This document shows positions 24,478 through 34,025 of a stretch of DNA of 46,195 nt, piece after piece. The stretch covers positions 1 to 46,195 of the forward strand of contig CAJXIL010000012.1 of assembly GCA_913054455.1 (NCBI GenBank), written 5' to 3'. The first letter of the stretch is position 1. Every line of letters begins with the position of its first letter. The translations under genes and the position numbers were made by a program. The notes beneath the pieces are model-generated. The model did no database searches, was not told the origin of the DNA, and was given only the letters and a program-made list of their open reading frames with translations. The stretch comes from an uncultured Roseobacter sp. (GTDB lineage Bacteria; Pseudomonadota; Alphaproteobacteria; Rhodobacterales; Rhodobacteraceae).

Positions 24478-25689
24478 ATGCAAAATCACCAAAGCTCCTC
24501 AAAGCGCGGATTGAGCAAACCGCATATCACAACCCTGATCCTGTTGGCCGGCCTGTCTGCGCTGGGGATGAACCTGCATTTACCTGCCCTGCCTAGCATG
24601 GCCGAGTATTTTCAGGTCGACTATCAGGTGATGTTGCTTTCAGTCTCCTTCTACCTCGCAGGGAATGCGGTGGTTCAGATATTCGTTGGCCCAATCTCCG
24701 ACAAAATGGGGCGACGGCCAGTCCTGCTAGCCAGCATGGCGCTATTCCTGTTGGCTACATTGGGATGTATTTTTGCGACCTCTGCCGAGGTCTTCTTGTT
24801 CTTCCGCGTAGCGCAGACCGTTGTTGCGGCCACCATGGTGCTGAGCCGCGCTGCGGTGCGCGATATGTATGATACAAATGACGCGGCCAGCATGATCGGC
24901 TACGTTACCATGGGCATGGCGGTGGTGCCGATGATTGGCCCTGCCATCGGCGGCTTTTTGGACCAATGGTTGGGCTGGACAGCAATCTTTTGGATGCTTT
25001 TTGCCATGGGCTCTCTTACGCTTGCCATCACCTATTTCGACTTTGGTGAGACAGCGCACAAAAGCGGCAAGACCTTGGGGGCACAGTTTGCCGAATATCC
25101 TGAGTTGTTCCGATCACCGCGCTTTTGGGGCTATTCCCTGGCCTCTGGCCTCGCTTCTGGCTCCTTCTTTGCCTACCTCGGTGGCGCGCCGTTCCTGGGA
25201 ACAGAAATCTACGGCCTGAGCAGCGCCGAACTTGGCATCTACTTTTCCGCACCAGCTATCGGATATTTTGTCGGAAACTTTCTGTCAGGACGGTTCTCGA
25301 CCCGCGTCGGGATCAACCGGATGGTACTCTGGGGCTGTATCATTAACGGCATAGGCGTCTTGGTCTCCCTGCTCATCGCTCTGGCCGGGGCGGATACCGT
25401 CTTAACCTTCTTTGGCTTCATGTGCTTTGTTGGTCTAGGCAATGGCATGGCCATTCCCAACGGCACCACCGGTGCAATTTCTGTCCGCCCACATCTGGCT
25501 GGTACGGCCTCTGGCCTGAGCGGCGCGATCATGATCGGCGCCGGAGCGGGGTTGAGCGCCTATGCCGGCCTCCTGTTGAAGCCAGAGTCTACGGCTGCTC
25601 CCCTCCTGCTCTTGATGTTTATCACCGCGGTTGGCGGGCTGGCCTCGATCCTGCTGGTGATCCAACGCGAGAAACAATTGGGAAGCTGA
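24478..25689 (+). CDS. MFS drug-resistance transporter, Bcr/CflA family
   Basis: This 403-residue permease has twelve predicted transmembrane helices. The DHA1-type signature is visible: LPALPSMAEYFQVD in the first loop, the motif A variant GPISDKMGRRPVLL at 65-80, and motif C GxxxGPAIGG near 155. Bcr/CflA members export bicyclomycin, chloramphenicol, sulfonamides or cysteine; the substrate here is unknown. It lies 48 bases after the protease gene and 65 bases before the pccR ATG. The pccR -35 begins directly after its stop codon. Confidence 0.88.
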   Translation: MQNHQSSSKRGLSKPHITTLILLAGLSALGMNLHLPALPSMAEYFQVDYQVMLLSVSFYLAGNAVVQIFVGPISDKMGRRPVLLASMALFLLATLGCIFATSAEVFLFFRVAQTVVAATMVLSRAAVRDMYDTNDAASMIGYVTMGMAVVPMIGPAIGGFLDQWLGWTAIFWMLFAMGSLTLAITYFDFGETAHKSGKTLGAQFAEYPELFRSPRFWGYSLASGLASGSFFAYLGGAPFLGTEIYGLSSAELGIYFSAPAIGYFVGNFLSGRFSTRVGINRMVLWGCIINGIGVLVSLLIALAGADTVLTFFGFMCFVGLGNGMAIPNGTTGAISVRPHLAGTASGLSGAIMIGAGAGLSAYAGLLLKPESTAAPLLLLMFITAVGGLASILLVIQREKQLGS

Positions 25690-25690
25690 C

Positions 25691-25745
25691 TTGCTGCCAG
25701 AATAAATTTGCAATTATACTCCTTTAGGATGGTAGCTTTGCAAAG
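25691..25745 (+). promoter_or_regulatory. pccR promoter with two PccR-type operator elements
   Basis: A -35-like TTGCTG (25691-25696) and a good -10 TATACT (25715-25720) are 18 bases apart. TTTGCAA (25707-25713) lies between them and the palindrome CTTTGCAAAG (25736-25745) lies just downstream of the expected start site, ten bases before the ATG. The position of both sites fits autorepression; this is inferred. Confidence 0.65.
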
Positions 25746-25754
25746 GTGCAGCCA

Positions 25755-27143
25755 ATGGCGACACAGAAACTTTATGCCGGTGCCAAACTGCGCGAAATGC
25801 GGACCAGGCTTGAGCTGACGCAGAAGGATTTTGCCGCCAAACTCGGCGTGTCACTGCCCTATCTTAATCAGATGGAAAACAACAACCGACCGGTGTCCAC
25901 CACGGTTGTCCTCGCACTGGCGCAAGAGTTTGGCCTGGACGTGACCGAACTGTCGACGGGGGACAGTGAAAGGCTGGTCAGCGACATGCGCGAGGCCATG
26001 GCCGATCCGGTCTTCGCCGATGAAACACCGCCGCTGGCAGATCTGCGCCTCACCGCCTCCAATGCGCCCGCGTTGGCGCGCGCCTTTCTCAGCCTGCACC
26101 GCGCCTATCGCCAGACCCATGAACGGCTCGCCTCTCTGGATGAAGCCCTGGGGCGCGAGGATTCCCGTATTCAGGCAAGCCCCTGGGAAGAGGTGCGCGA
26201 CTTTTTCCACTATTGCGACAATTACATCGACGCAATGGATCGGGCTGCCGAACGTTTTGCAGGGTCTGCGGATGTGCGGCTGGCAGCCACCAATGCGCTG
26301 GAGAATGCCGGCATCACCATTTCGCTCACCGATATGGACGGGCTGCGCGGCTACGATGCCGAGTCCCGCACCTTGCAGCTTTCCAACCGATCCAGCCCGC
26401 CGACACAGGTGTTTCAACTGCTCTTGCAGGTGGCCCTGCTCAGCCAGGACAGCCTGCTAGAGGCAACGCTGGATTTTGCCCGTTTCCAAAGCGACGAGGC
26501 CCGCGCCATCGCCAAAATCGGCTTGGCCAACTATTTTGCCGGTGCCGCGCTGATGCCCTATGGCCGCTTCCTTGCCGCCGCTCAGGAGGACCGCCACGAT
26601 CTAGAACGTCTGGCTACGCGGTTTGGCGCCTCGATCGAGCAGGTGGCACATCGCCTTTCAACGCTGCAACGCCCCGGCGCCAAGGGCATTCCGTTTTTCT
26701 TTGTGCGGGTCGATCAGGCCGGAACCATAACCAAGCGCCACTCTGCAACCCGGTTGCAATTTGCCCGCTTTGGCGGCGCCTGCCCTCTGTGGAATGTGCA
26801 CCGCGCTTTCGAGACACCTGGGCGCTTCCTGCGCCAGCTCGCTGAGACACCGGATGGGGTGCGCTATATCTCACTGGCGCGCGATGTTTCAAAATCCGGC
26901 GGCTCCTTTGGCTCACCAGTGCGGCGCTACGCCATTGCCCTGGGCTGCGAAGTCCGCCATGCCCCGGCCCTGGTCTATGCCGACAATCTGGACATGAGCC
27001 ATGCCTCCGCCTATGAGCCCATCGGCATCTCCTGCCGCATCTGCGAACGCAAAACCTGCCACCAACGCTCGGTGCCACCGCTAGAAAGGCGTCTCAGCAT
27101 CAACAACAATCAACGCGGCGTTCTGCCCTATGACGTGAGCTAG
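25755..27143 (+). CDS. pccR: Short-chain fatty acyl regulator, PccR/ScfR family
   Basis: This 462-residue cytoplasmic transcription factor has an XRE-type helix-turn-helix at about 5-60 (KLREMRTRLELTQKDFAAKLGVSLPYLNQMENNNRPVS region). A long sensing part follows, with an IrrE/M78-like degenerate domain in the middle (about 150-290) and a C-terminal DUF2083 domain with RICERKTCHQR cysteines near 430. In Rhodobacter, PccR senses propionyl-CoA status and activates pccB, so the same role is expected here. The ATG at 25755 is preferred to the GTG at 25746 because the operator palindrome ends at 25745. Its usual place, as I recall, is right next to pccB; here two genes intervene. Confidence 0.9.
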   Translation: MATQKLYAGAKLREMRTRLELTQKDFAAKLGVSLPYLNQMENNNRPVSTTVVLALAQEFGLDVTELSTGDSERLVSDMREAMADPVFADETPPLADLRLTASNAPALARAFLSLHRAYRQTHERLASLDEALGREDSRIQASPWEEVRDFFHYCDNYIDAMDRAAERFAGSADVRLAATNALENAGITISLTDMDGLRGYDAESRTLQLSNRSSPPTQVFQLLLQVALLSQDSLLEATLDFARFQSDEARAIAKIGLANYFAGAALMPYGRFLAAAQEDRHDLERLATRFGASIEQVAHRLSTLQRPGAKGIPFFFVRVDQAGTITKRHSATRLQFARFGGACPLWNVHRAFETPGRFLRQLAETPDGVRYISLARDVSKSGGSFGSPVRRYAIALGCEVRHAPALVYADNLDMSHASAYEPIGISCRICERKTCHQRSVPPLERRLSINNNQRGVLPYDVS

Positions 27144-27164
27144 GCCACTCGGCGCGGCCAACAC

Positions 27165-27190
27165 AAAAAAGGGGGCGTAAAACGCCCCCC
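27165..27190. terminator. Bidirectional terminator after pccR
   Basis: GGGGGCGT (27171-27178) and ACGCCCCC (27182-27189) form an 8-bp stem with a three-base loop. AAAAAA precedes it on the plus strand, giving a T-run for transcripts from the DUF465 gene on the minus strand. pccR transcripts reading right would meet the stem without T-tract. Confidence 0.65.
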
Positions 27191-27266
27191 CCCAACTTGC
27201 TAGTTAACTGTATGAGCGGCCTGCAGGGCGCTGCTCCGAAGCGCTGCAGCCCCAGCTCAATCTACA

Positions 27267-27506
27267 TCAGGCCTTGGCCAAGATATTCCAAATCTCATCT
27301 TTCAGCGCGCCGCGCTTCTTGCGCAACTCCACCTCTGCCAGTTCTTCCAGCGGCTCAACGTTGGTTTCGGCGCGGTGAACCGCACGGTTGACCTCGTGAT
27401 ACTCGTCCGCCAGCTTGGCAAAATGAGCATCGTTCTGTTTCAGCTGGCTCATGGCTTCCACTTTATCAGGAAATTCTGCTGCCAGTTCATGGGGTGTATT
27501 GGACAT
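27267..27506 (-). CDS. YdcH/DUF465 family small protein
   Basis: This 79-residue protein is an all-helical, charged hairpin of the YdcH/DUF465 type. The signature runs from PHELAAEFPDKVEAMSQLKQ through HFAKLADEYHEVNRAVHRAE and ends with LRKKRGALKDEIWNIL. The family is common in proteobacteria and has no settled function. A good Shine-Dalgarno (AAGGAG) sits about nine bases ahead of the ATG. It is a single gene between terminators. Confidence 0.88.
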   Translation of the reverse strand: MSNTPHELAAEFPDKVEAMSQLKQNDAHFAKLADEYHEVNRAVHRAETNVEPLEELAEVELRKKRGALKDEIWNILAKA

Positions 27507-27660
27507 CTGTTCGCTCCTTATATTTGGGTCAGGAGCAGGCTATTGCGCCCAACCTTCCGCCACCTTGACGCGGATCAAACAAACATCTGAAAACACAAGT
27601 TGGCTGAGATTTTTTCACTGCCACATCTCTAGGACAAAGATAACCCGTCCAGACAAAAGA

Positions 27661-27697
27661 AAACCCGCCACAACTAAAAGTCAGAGGTGACGGGTTT
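27661..27697 (-). terminator. Terminator after betA
   Basis: On the minus strand AAACCCGTCAC pairs with GTGGCGGGTTT across a 15-base loop (one mismatch) and runs into TTCTTTTG. It begins about 28 bases after the betA stop. Confidence 0.65.
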
Positions 27698-27724
27698 GGG
27701 CCGGTTCATTCAGAAAGCCTCTGC

Positions 27725-29380
27725 CTAGCGCTGGCTTTCCTGCCAGTTCCTGTTGAACCAGGGTTCTGCATTCGAGGCAGGCAAGCGCCGCCCCAGGATA
27801 TGATCTGATGCCTTTTCCCCTGTCATGATCGAGGGACCATTGAGATTGCCATTGGTAATCCGTGGGAAGATAGAACTATCCGCCACACGCAGGCCCTCAA
27901 CGCCAATCACGCGGCATTCCGGATCAACAACGGCCATCGGATCATCCACAGCGCCCATCTTGCAGGTACCGCAGGGGTGGTAGGCGCTTTCGGCATGTTC
28001 TCGAATAAAGCCATCAATTTCTGCATCGCTTTGCAAAGCTTCGCCAGGCTGGATCTCGTGCTTCACAAAGGGCGCCATGGCGTCCTGCGCAAAAACCTCC
28101 CGGGTCAGCCGGACACATTTGCGGAAATCAATCCAGTCCTGCTCCGTCGACATGTAGTTGAAAAAGATCTTTGGCGCGTCCTTGGGGTCAGCACTGGCCA
28201 GGGAAATTTCGCCACGCGATTCCGAGCGCATTGGCCCGACATGGGCCTGAAATCCATGCCCCTCCGCTGCGGCCTGGCCATCATAGCGCACCGCGATGGG
28301 CAGGAAGTGATACTGGATATCAGGGTAGTCGATTCCTTTGTCCGAGCGAATGAAGGCCGCACTTTCAAACTGGTTCGAAGCCCCAAGGCCAGTCTTGCGA
28401 AAGAACCACTGCGCCCCGACCCAGGCTTTGCCCAGCAGGTTCCAATATTTGTACAGTGTGATCGGCTGCTTGGAGGCAAACTGGAAATAGAACTCCAGGT
28501 GGTCCTGCAGGTTCTGACCCACACCGGGGCGATCCGCGAGCACCTCAATGCCATGTTCGGCCAGATGTTCGGCAGGGCCGATTCCCGACAGCATCAACAG
28601 CTTGGGCGAGTTAATTGAGCTTGCAGCCAGGATGACCTCGACCTCGGCCTCGATCACCTCAACCTTACCGCCACGCTCTACCTCTACGCCAGTGGCGCGC
28701 CCTTCGGAAATCACCACTTTGCGGGCCAAGGCCCGGACCATTTCGCAATTGTCACGCTTGAGCGCAGGACGCAGATAGGCATTGGCCGCCGACCAGCGCT
28801 GGCCTTTGTAGACAGTCATCTCCATCGGGCCAAAGCCCTCTTGCTGTTCGCCGTTATAATCTTCGGTGACAGGGTAACCTGCCTGCGCGCCCGCCGAAAC
28901 AAAGGCATCATGCAGCGGGTTGTCCCGCGGACCACGGGTGACATGCAGTGGGCCATCCTTGCCCCGCCAATCCGCGTCACCACCCTGCCCCCGGTTATCC
29001 CAGGTCTCCATACGTTTGAAATAGGGCAGCACATCCGCAAAGGACCAGCCTGTAGCGCCGCTTTCGGCCCAGTGATTGTAGTCGCCGGCATGGCCACGCA
29101 CATAGACCATCCCATTGATCGAAGAAGACCCCCCAACCACCTTTCCGCGCGGCGTCACCAGCTCACGATTGTCCAAGTTAGGCTCAGGCTGGGACTTGTA
29201 GCCCCAGTCGTAAAGCGACATGTTCATCGGATAGGACAGCGCACCGGGCATCTGGATGAGGGGCCCGGCGTCGGTGCCGCCATGCTCAATGATCAAGACG
29301 GACTTCCCCGCCTCAGACAAACGATAGGCCATGGCGCAGCCCGCCGAGCCCGCCCCTACAATCACATAATCCGCTTTCAT
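27725..29380 (-). CDS. betA: Choline dehydrogenase
   Basis: This 551-residue GMC-family flavoprotein oxidises choline to betaine aldehyde (and can continue to glycine betaine) at the inner membrane. The FAD-binding GAGSAG is at 9-14 and the adenine-binding IEHGG near 31. The GMC signature 1 region [19 protein letters not shown] is near 78-96 and signature 2, [20 protein letters not shown], near 250. The catalytic His is in [12 protein letters not shown] near 465, followed by the typical [19 protein letters not shown] ending. It is the last gene of betC-betB-betA on the minus strand, with a hairpin between it and betB. Confidence 0.95.
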   Translation of the reverse strand: MKADYVIVGAGSAGCAMAYRLSEAGKSVLIIEHGGTDAGPLIQMPGALSYPMNMSLYDWGYKSQPEPNLDNRELVTPRGKVVGGSSSINGMVYVRGHAGDYNHWAESGATGWSFADVLPYFKRMETWDNRGQGGDADWRGKDGPLHVTRGPRDNPLHDAFVSAGAQAGYPVTEDYNGEQQEGFGPMEMTVYKGQRWSAANAYLRPALKRDNCEMVRALARKVVISEGRATGVEVERGGKVEVIEAEVEVILAASSINSPKLLMLSGIGPAEHLAEHGIEVLADRPGVGQNLQDHLEFYFQFASKQPITLYKYWNLLGKAWVGAQWFFRKTGLGASNQFESAAFIRSDKGIDYPDIQYHFLPIAVRYDGQAAAEGHGFQAHVGPMRSESRGEISLASADPKDAPKIFFNYMSTEQDWIDFRKCVRLTREVFAQDAMAPFVKHEIQPGEALQSDAEIDGFIREHAESAYHPCGTCKMGAVDDPMAVVDPECRVIGVEGLRVADSSIFPRITNGNLNGPSIMTGEKASDHILGRRLPASNAEPWFNRNWQESQR

Positions 29381-29446
29381 CTCAGCTCTCCGACTGCGGC
29401 CCTTGCCGCGACTTCACCCTTTTGGGGGCTTTCTTGAAAGGCCCTA

Positions 29447-29497
29447 TTGCCCTTTGGGGCAACGGGGCGGGTGGGTGGGCGTTGGCCCAAAGGGCAA
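29447..29497 (-). terminator. Large inverted repeat between betB and betA
   Basis: TTGCCCTTTGGGGC and GGCCCAAAGGGCAA flank a 23-base GC-rich spacer directly after the betB stop codon. The arms pair over at least 12 bases. No T-run follows, so it may protect the betB mRNA end or lower betA expression rather than end transcription. Confidence 0.5.
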
Positions 29498-30955
29498 TCA
29501 GAAGGCGGCTTCGACGTCGCCCATACGCACATACACCGACTTCACTTGGCTGAAGTGCTTGATCGCCTCTTTGGAATTCTCGCGCCCCACACCGGAGGCT
29601 TTGACTCCCCCAAAGGGCGCTTCAACCGGCGCATCGTTGTAAGAGTTGATAAAACAGCTGCCCGCTTCCAAATTGCTGATCACCCGATGCGCACGGGTGA
29701 AGTCCTTGGTGAAAACCCCAGCAGACAGGCCAAATTCGGTGTCATTGGCGCGGGCCACGACCTCTTCTTCGGTGTCAAAATCCAGCACCGACATAACCGG
29801 TCCAAAGATCTCTTCGCGGGCAATGGTCATCTCATCCGTCACATCGGCAAAGACCGTAGGCTCAATAAAGAAGCCATCCATATCCGCGCGTTTGCCGCCA
29901 CAGATCAGACGCGCGCCCTCCGCTTTGCCTTTTTCTACATAGCCCATGACGATGTTCATCTGGTTTTCCGTAACCATGGGGCCAAAGCTGGTGGCCTCAT
30001 CCATCGGATCCCCCAGAACAGCATTGCCAACCCGCTCGGCCAGACGTGCCAGGAATTTCTCCTTGATGCCTTTCTGCACAAAGACGCGGGTGCCGTTGGA
30101 ACACACCTGCCCTGAAGAATAGAAATTTCCATTGATGGCACCACCGACGGCATTGTCGATATCCGCGTCATCAAAGACAATCATTGGCGACTTGCCACCT
30201 AGCTCCATGGTGACATGTTTCATGTCGGCAGCTGCCGCAGCATAGACCTTCTTGCCGGTGGGAACCGACCCGGTTAGCGAGACCTTATCAACGCGCGGAT
30301 CAGTGACCAATGCGCCGCCCACTTCGCCCATGCCCTGTACCACGTTGTAAACCCCAGCAGGCAGCCCGGCCTCGTGCAGGATCTCGGCCACTTTCAACGC
30401 ACAAAGCGGCGTGGTTTCAGAGGGTTTGAACACCATGGAGTTGCCGCAGGCCAAGGCAGGCGCACCCTTCCAGCAGGCGATCTGCGTGGGGTAGTTCCAA
30501 GCACCGATACCAACACAAACCCCCAGCGCCTCGCGGATAGTGTAGACCCAGTCCTCGCCCATGGGGATATGCTCGCCTGTCAAGCTGCCGGCGAGGCCAC
30601 CAAAATACTCCAGCGCATCTGCCCCCGAGGTGGCATCCGCCACCAGAGTTTCCTGCATTGGTTTGCCGGTGTCATAGGTCTCCAGCACCGACAGATCATA
30701 GTTGCGTTCGCGCATGATGTCGGCGGCGCGGCGCAACACGCGACCGCGCTCAGTGCCGCTCATCTTGGCCCAGATCTTTTGACCGGCCTTGGCGCTGTCC
30801 AGCGCCGCGTTCACGATAGCGGGTGTGGCGGCGTAAACGGTGGCGATCTGTTCGCCACTATAGGCGTAAATCACTGGAATCGGCGTACCAGCTGTGTCTT
30901 CAACATATTCGCCATTGATGAAATGGCTGGCGGTGGGCTGGGCTGGATGGGTCAT
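29498..30955 (-). CDS. betB: Betaine aldehyde dehydrogenase
   Basis: This 485-residue NAD(P)-dependent aldehyde dehydrogenase turns betaine aldehyde into glycine betaine in the cytoplasm. Landmarks are the coenzyme strand [31 protein letters not shown] near 150-180, GSVPTGKK near 230, the catalytic Glu in [10 protein letters not shown] near 250 and the catalytic Cys in [14 protein letters not shown] near 285. The ATG at 30955 gives the usual N-terminus and length, with GTGAG about 10 bases upstream. Earlier starts at 30979 and a GTG at 31015 that overlaps betC are possible. The gene lies between betC and betA. Confidence 0.94.
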   Translation of the reverse strand: MTHPAQPTASHFINGEYVEDTAGTPIPVIYAYSGEQIATVYAATPAIVNAALDSAKAGQKIWAKMSGTERGRVLRRAADIMRERNYDLSVLETYDTGKPMQETLVADATSGADALEYFGGLAGSLTGEHIPMGEDWVYTIREALGVCVGIGAWNYPTQIACWKGAPALACGNSMVFKPSETTPLCALKVAEILHEAGLPAGVYNVVQGMGEVGGALVTDPRVDKVSLTGSVPTGKKVYAAAAADMKHVTMELGGKSPMIVFDDADIDNAVGGAINGNFYSSGQVCSNGTRVFVQKGIKEKFLARLAERVGNAVLGDPMDEATSFGPMVTENQMNIVMGYVEKGKAEGARLICGGKRADMDGFFIEPTVFADVTDEMTIAREEIFGPVMSVLDFDTEEEVVARANDTEFGLSAGVFTKDFTRAHRVISNLEAGSCFINSYNDAPVEAPFGGVKASGVGRENSKEAIKHFSQVKSVYVRMGDVEAAF

Positions 30956-31004
30956 GTTTGAACTCACATCTGTTGTCATTCGAGAAGAAGAAACGAAGAA
31001 AGGG

Positions 31005-32513
31005 TTATTCGCCACGCGGGAAGCGTTTATCCTCCTCTAGCGTGTCGAGATTCATATGGTTGCGCATGTAGCGTTCTGAGGCTTTTTGCAAAGGCTGGTA
31101 ATCCCAGGGGTAATAGCCGCCCTGACGCAGGGCCTCATAGACAACCCAGCGGCGCGCCTGACTGGCGCGGATATCAGAATCAAACCGCGCCAGATCCCAG
31201 CGCGCTTCGGATTTGGCCTTGAGCGTTTGCAAGGTACCCGCATGGGCCGGATCATCCGCCAGATTGGTCAGCTCCAGAGGGTCGGCCTCCAGATCAAACA
31301 GCTGATCGGGGTCCAATGCACAGCGGTTGTATTTCCATTTGCCGTAGCGCAGGGAAACCAAGGGGGCATAAGAGGCCTCCGCCGCATATTCCATCGCCAC
31401 CGGAGAGCTGCGTTGCGCGCCCTTGGCCAGAGGACACAGATCCTCGCCATCGGTCCAGGGCGCAATCTCTTCCATCGGCAGGCCCGCCAGCGCGCCCAGG
31501 GTTGGGTTCACATCCAGGGTTGAAACCGGGGTTTCAATCAACCCAGCCGGCAGGTCGGGGGCAGAGATCATCAGCGGCACCCGCGCCGAGCCGTCATAAA
31601 AGCTCATCTTGAACCAGAGGCCACGCTCGCCCAGCATATCGCCGTGATCCGAAACAAAGAAGATAATAGCCTCTTGCCTTGTGTCCTCCAATACCTGCAG
31701 AATTTCACCGATCTTGTCGTCGAGATAGGAGATATTGGCAAAATAGGCCCGGCGCGCCCGCTTGATATGGTCCTCGGTGATGTCAAAGCTGCGCCAATCA
31801 TTGGCGTCAAAAATGCGCTTTGAGTGACCATCGTGGTCAGCGTAATCCATCGCTGGGGTCTGCGGCAGCAGATGCGCGCAATCCTCGTAAAGATCCCAGT
31901 ATTTCTTGCGCGCTACATAGGGATCATGGGGATGGGTGAAGCTGACAGTCAGCGCCCAGGGCCGTTCATCCAGGCCCCGCGACAGCTCATAGAGCTTGGC
32001 GGTGGCGTTATAGGCCACCTCATCATCATATTCCATTTGGTTGGAGGTCTCGGCCACCCCTGCCCCGGTGACACTCCCCATATTGTGATACCACCAGTCA
32101 ATCCGCTCGCCCGGTTTGCGGTAGTCCGGCGTCCAGCCAAAATCGGCGGGGTAAATATCGGTGGTCAGGCGATCCTCGAACCCATGCAACTGGTCGGGGC
32201 CAACAAAATGCATCTTGCCGCTGAGGCAGGTGTAGTAGCCCGCGCGACGCAGATGATGCGCATAGGTGGGAATGTCAGAGCGGAACTCGGCGGCATTGTC
32301 ATAGACACCGGTTCGAGACGGCAGCTGACCAGACATGAACGCGGCACGCCCCGGCGCACAAAGCGGCGAGCCGGTATAGGCATTTGCAAAACGGGTTGAG
32401 CGCGCCGCCAGCTTCTTCAGGTTTGGCGCATGTAGCCACTCCGCTGGACCATCCGGAAACAACGTCCCGTTCAACTGATCGACCATCAGAACCAGAATAT
32501 TTGGCTTTGTCAT
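31005..32513 (-). CDS. betC: Choline-O-sulfatase
   Basis: This 502-residue arylsulfatase-family enzyme hydrolyses choline-O-sulfate to choline and sulfate, letting the cell use the algal osmolyte as a betaine source. [13 protein letters not shown] at 10-22 carries the N-terminal metal ligands. The sulfatase signature [13 protein letters not shown] has Cys52, the residue converted to formylglycine. [13 protein letters not shown] near 300 supplies further metal ligands, and the C-terminal extension with [21 protein letters not shown] is characteristic of choline sulfatases. A start at 32561 has a better Shine-Dalgarno (GGGGAG) and would add 16 residues; 32513 matches the family N-terminus. It needs a formylglycine-generating enzyme or anaerobic maturase encoded elsewhere. 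Confidence 0.94.
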   Translation of the reverse strand: MTKPNILVLMVDQLNGTLFPDGPAEWLHAPNLKKLAARSTRFANAYTGSPLCAPGRAAFMSGQLPSRTGVYDNAAEFRSDIPTYAHHLRRAGYYTCLSGKMHFVGPDQLHGFEDRLTTDIYPADFGWTPDYRKPGERIDWWYHNMGSVTGAGVAETSNQMEYDDEVAYNATAKLYELSRGLDERPWALTVSFTHPHDPYVARKKYWDLYEDCAHLLPQTPAMDYADHDGHSKRIFDANDWRSFDITEDHIKRARRAYFANISYLDDKIGEILQVLEDTRQEAIIFFVSDHGDMLGERGLWFKMSFYDGSARVPLMISAPDLPAGLIETPVSTLDVNPTLGALAGLPMEEIAPWTDGEDLCPLAKGAQRSSPVAMEYAAEASYAPLVSLRYGKWKYNRCALDPDQLFDLEADPLELTNLADDPAHAGTLQTLKAKSEARWDLARFDSDIRASQARRWVVYEALRQGGYYPWDYQPLQKASERYMRNHMNLDTLEEDKRFPRGE

Positions 32514-32618
32514 CCGCGTTGTTTCCCGTGTTTGGGGGGCCTGGCCCGATTTCAGTTCCATCAGTCTAAACACTCCCCAAAGGAGCGATATTCAATTTGC
32601 GTCATTTCTGACGCTCCA

Positions 32619-32642
32619 TCCCCCTACCAGTTGGCAGGGGGA
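32619..32642 (-). terminator. Short hairpin after the BCCT gene
   Basis: TCCCCCT and AGGGGGA form a 7-bp stem with a ten-base loop, 18 bases beyond the BCCT stop on the minus strand and ahead of betC. It is weak, without a T-run, so partial read-through into betC is likely. Confidence 0.4.
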
Positions 32643-32659
32643 CGGCAGGTCACAGCGGA

Positions 32660-33868
32660 TCAGTGAACTGAGTCGATCCGGTGGAAGTCGAGAGTGTTCT
32701 CCTCAGGCGACGACTTGATGCTCATTACCTCTTTGCGCTTGAACAAAATGATAAAGGCAAGACACGCAACGTAGAGACCGATCACCACAGTACCGACCCA
32801 CTGGATCTGCAACCACTGACTTTGGAACAACAGAGTAAGCACAAACAGGGCTACCGCATTGCCCAATACGTAGGGCAAAGTGCCAAAACGCTCAGCCGAG
32901 AGCTTTAGGTTGTCTGTGTAGAGGCGGATCAGCGAGTCAAACGAGTTGATCACGAAGAGAATCCCAACAACAGTCATCGACCAGTTCATCAGCCCAGCGG
33001 TGGGGATCGTATTCAAGTGGTAGAAGTAGAGCACCGAAAACCAAGTCGCCAACGGAATGGAGGGGAAGATCAGCAGGGCTGCAAGCAGTTGCCAGGTCTT
33101 CAAGCCGCCCACAAAGCGCGAGGTGAACTGACCAATCATGATCGACCAAGCAAACCACCAGAACAGGTAGAATTCATGATAGTCCGTCAGCGGCAGCACG
33201 AATTTATGGATATTGGAGAAATATCCGCCAATGTTGCCAGCGGTGCCAAAGAAATCGCTCAGGCCCATACCCGCGTTCAGCCACATGCCAAGGATCAGAG
33301 CAATGAACAGGAAGGTGGATCCCACCGACAGAACCCGCACATATTTGATGTCGGTCGAAGAATAGGCCGCAACCAGGATCACCAGGAAACAGATGATATA
33401 GAAGGCAGGCAGGATGCTTTCCCCATCGCCAACTTCAGCAATGTAATACGGCATGTAGATCAGGAACAGCGCACCGGTGAAGGCACAAGTTGTAATGATT
33501 ACCAAGTTATTGATGAACTTCACGATGCCAAATTCAAAGAACTTCACCCTTGGTTCGATGACGCAAAAGTAAAAAGCCGTCAGGAAGTAGAAAGCCCAGA
33601 TCAGAAAGCCCCAAAACCCAAACTCAAGCGCCAGCGGATTGGTAAACCCGTATGCGGGCTCGGTTGCTACATCCGCATAGAGTGGGAAATCAAAGGCCAG
33701 TGGGAACATGATCAGCCCCACGTCCAAGCCTGAAGTGAAGAGAATAGCAATGAAAGTGAACAGCGGTACCGGAGTAACCCCGATGTTGGGCAGGCTCCAC
33801 CACTTTACAGTGCAGAAGATCACCAGCGCAAAGGCCAGCAGAACTCCAAAGGAAATGATGAGTGTCAT
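32660..33868 (-). CDS. Compact BCCT-family choline/betaine transporter
   Basis: This 402-residue inner-membrane transporter has about eleven hydrophobic helices. BCCT resemblance is seen in SGLDVGLIMFPLAF (the GxGxGxxFxxxxEP-type helix), the aromatic FYLFWWFAWSIMIGQFTSRF helix that corresponds to the BCCT tryptophan motif, and FVINSFDSLIRL, like the conserved xxTSxDSx segment. Classical BCCT proteins have 500-700 residues and 12 helices, so this is a shortened variant lacking the usual N-terminal helix and C-terminal osmosensing tail. A GGGAG seven bases before ATG 33868 sets the start. It heads the betC-betB-betA series, so choline, choline sulfate or betaine uptake is inferred. Confidence 0.75.
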   Translation of the reverse strand: MTLIISFGVLLAFALVIFCTVKWWSLPNIGVTPVPLFTFIAILFTSGLDVGLIMFPLAFDFPLYADVATEPAYGFTNPLALEFGFWGFLIWAFYFLTAFYFCVIEPRVKFFEFGIVKFINNLVIITTCAFTGALFLIYMPYYIAEVGDGESILPAFYIICFLVILVAAYSSTDIKYVRVLSVGSTFLFIALILGMWLNAGMGLSDFFGTAGNIGGYFSNIHKFVLPLTDYHEFYLFWWFAWSIMIGQFTSRFVGGLKTWQLLAALLIFPSIPLATWFSVLYFYHLNTIPTAGLMNWSMTVVGILFVINSFDSLIRLYTDNLKLSAERFGTLPYVLGNAVALFVLTLLFQSQWLQIQWVGTVVIGLYVACLAFIILFKRKEVMSIKSSPEENTLDFHRIDSVH

Positions 33869-33978
33869 ATGTCGCTCCCATGACGGGCTTTGGGCGCCCT
33901 TTAACATGGAAGGAGCTTCTAGCACAAAAACCTAACTCTCAAAACTTATTTTTAAACCACGGTTCAAGTTTGTATCTG

Positions 33979-34002
33979 GAACATCAACAGTTGAAACTGT
34001 TC
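33979..34002 (+). promoter_or_regulatory. Palindromic BetI operator candidate
   Basis: AACAGTT-GA-AACTGTT (33986-34001) is a perfect inverted repeat in the divergent BCCT/betI region, nested within a wider GAACA...TGTTC pair (33979-34002). BetI is a TetR-type repressor that binds such a palindrome between its gene and the transport gene in E. coli. Site identity is inferred. Confidence 0.55.
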
Positions 34003-34025
34003 TCTAAGTGTCGCAAAACATCGTC

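Noticed and set aside
33017-33733. 238-codon plus-strand frame opposite the BCCT gene
   Set aside because: Antisense of a hydrophobic protein gives a Gln/Glu/His-rich frame, a well-known artefact.
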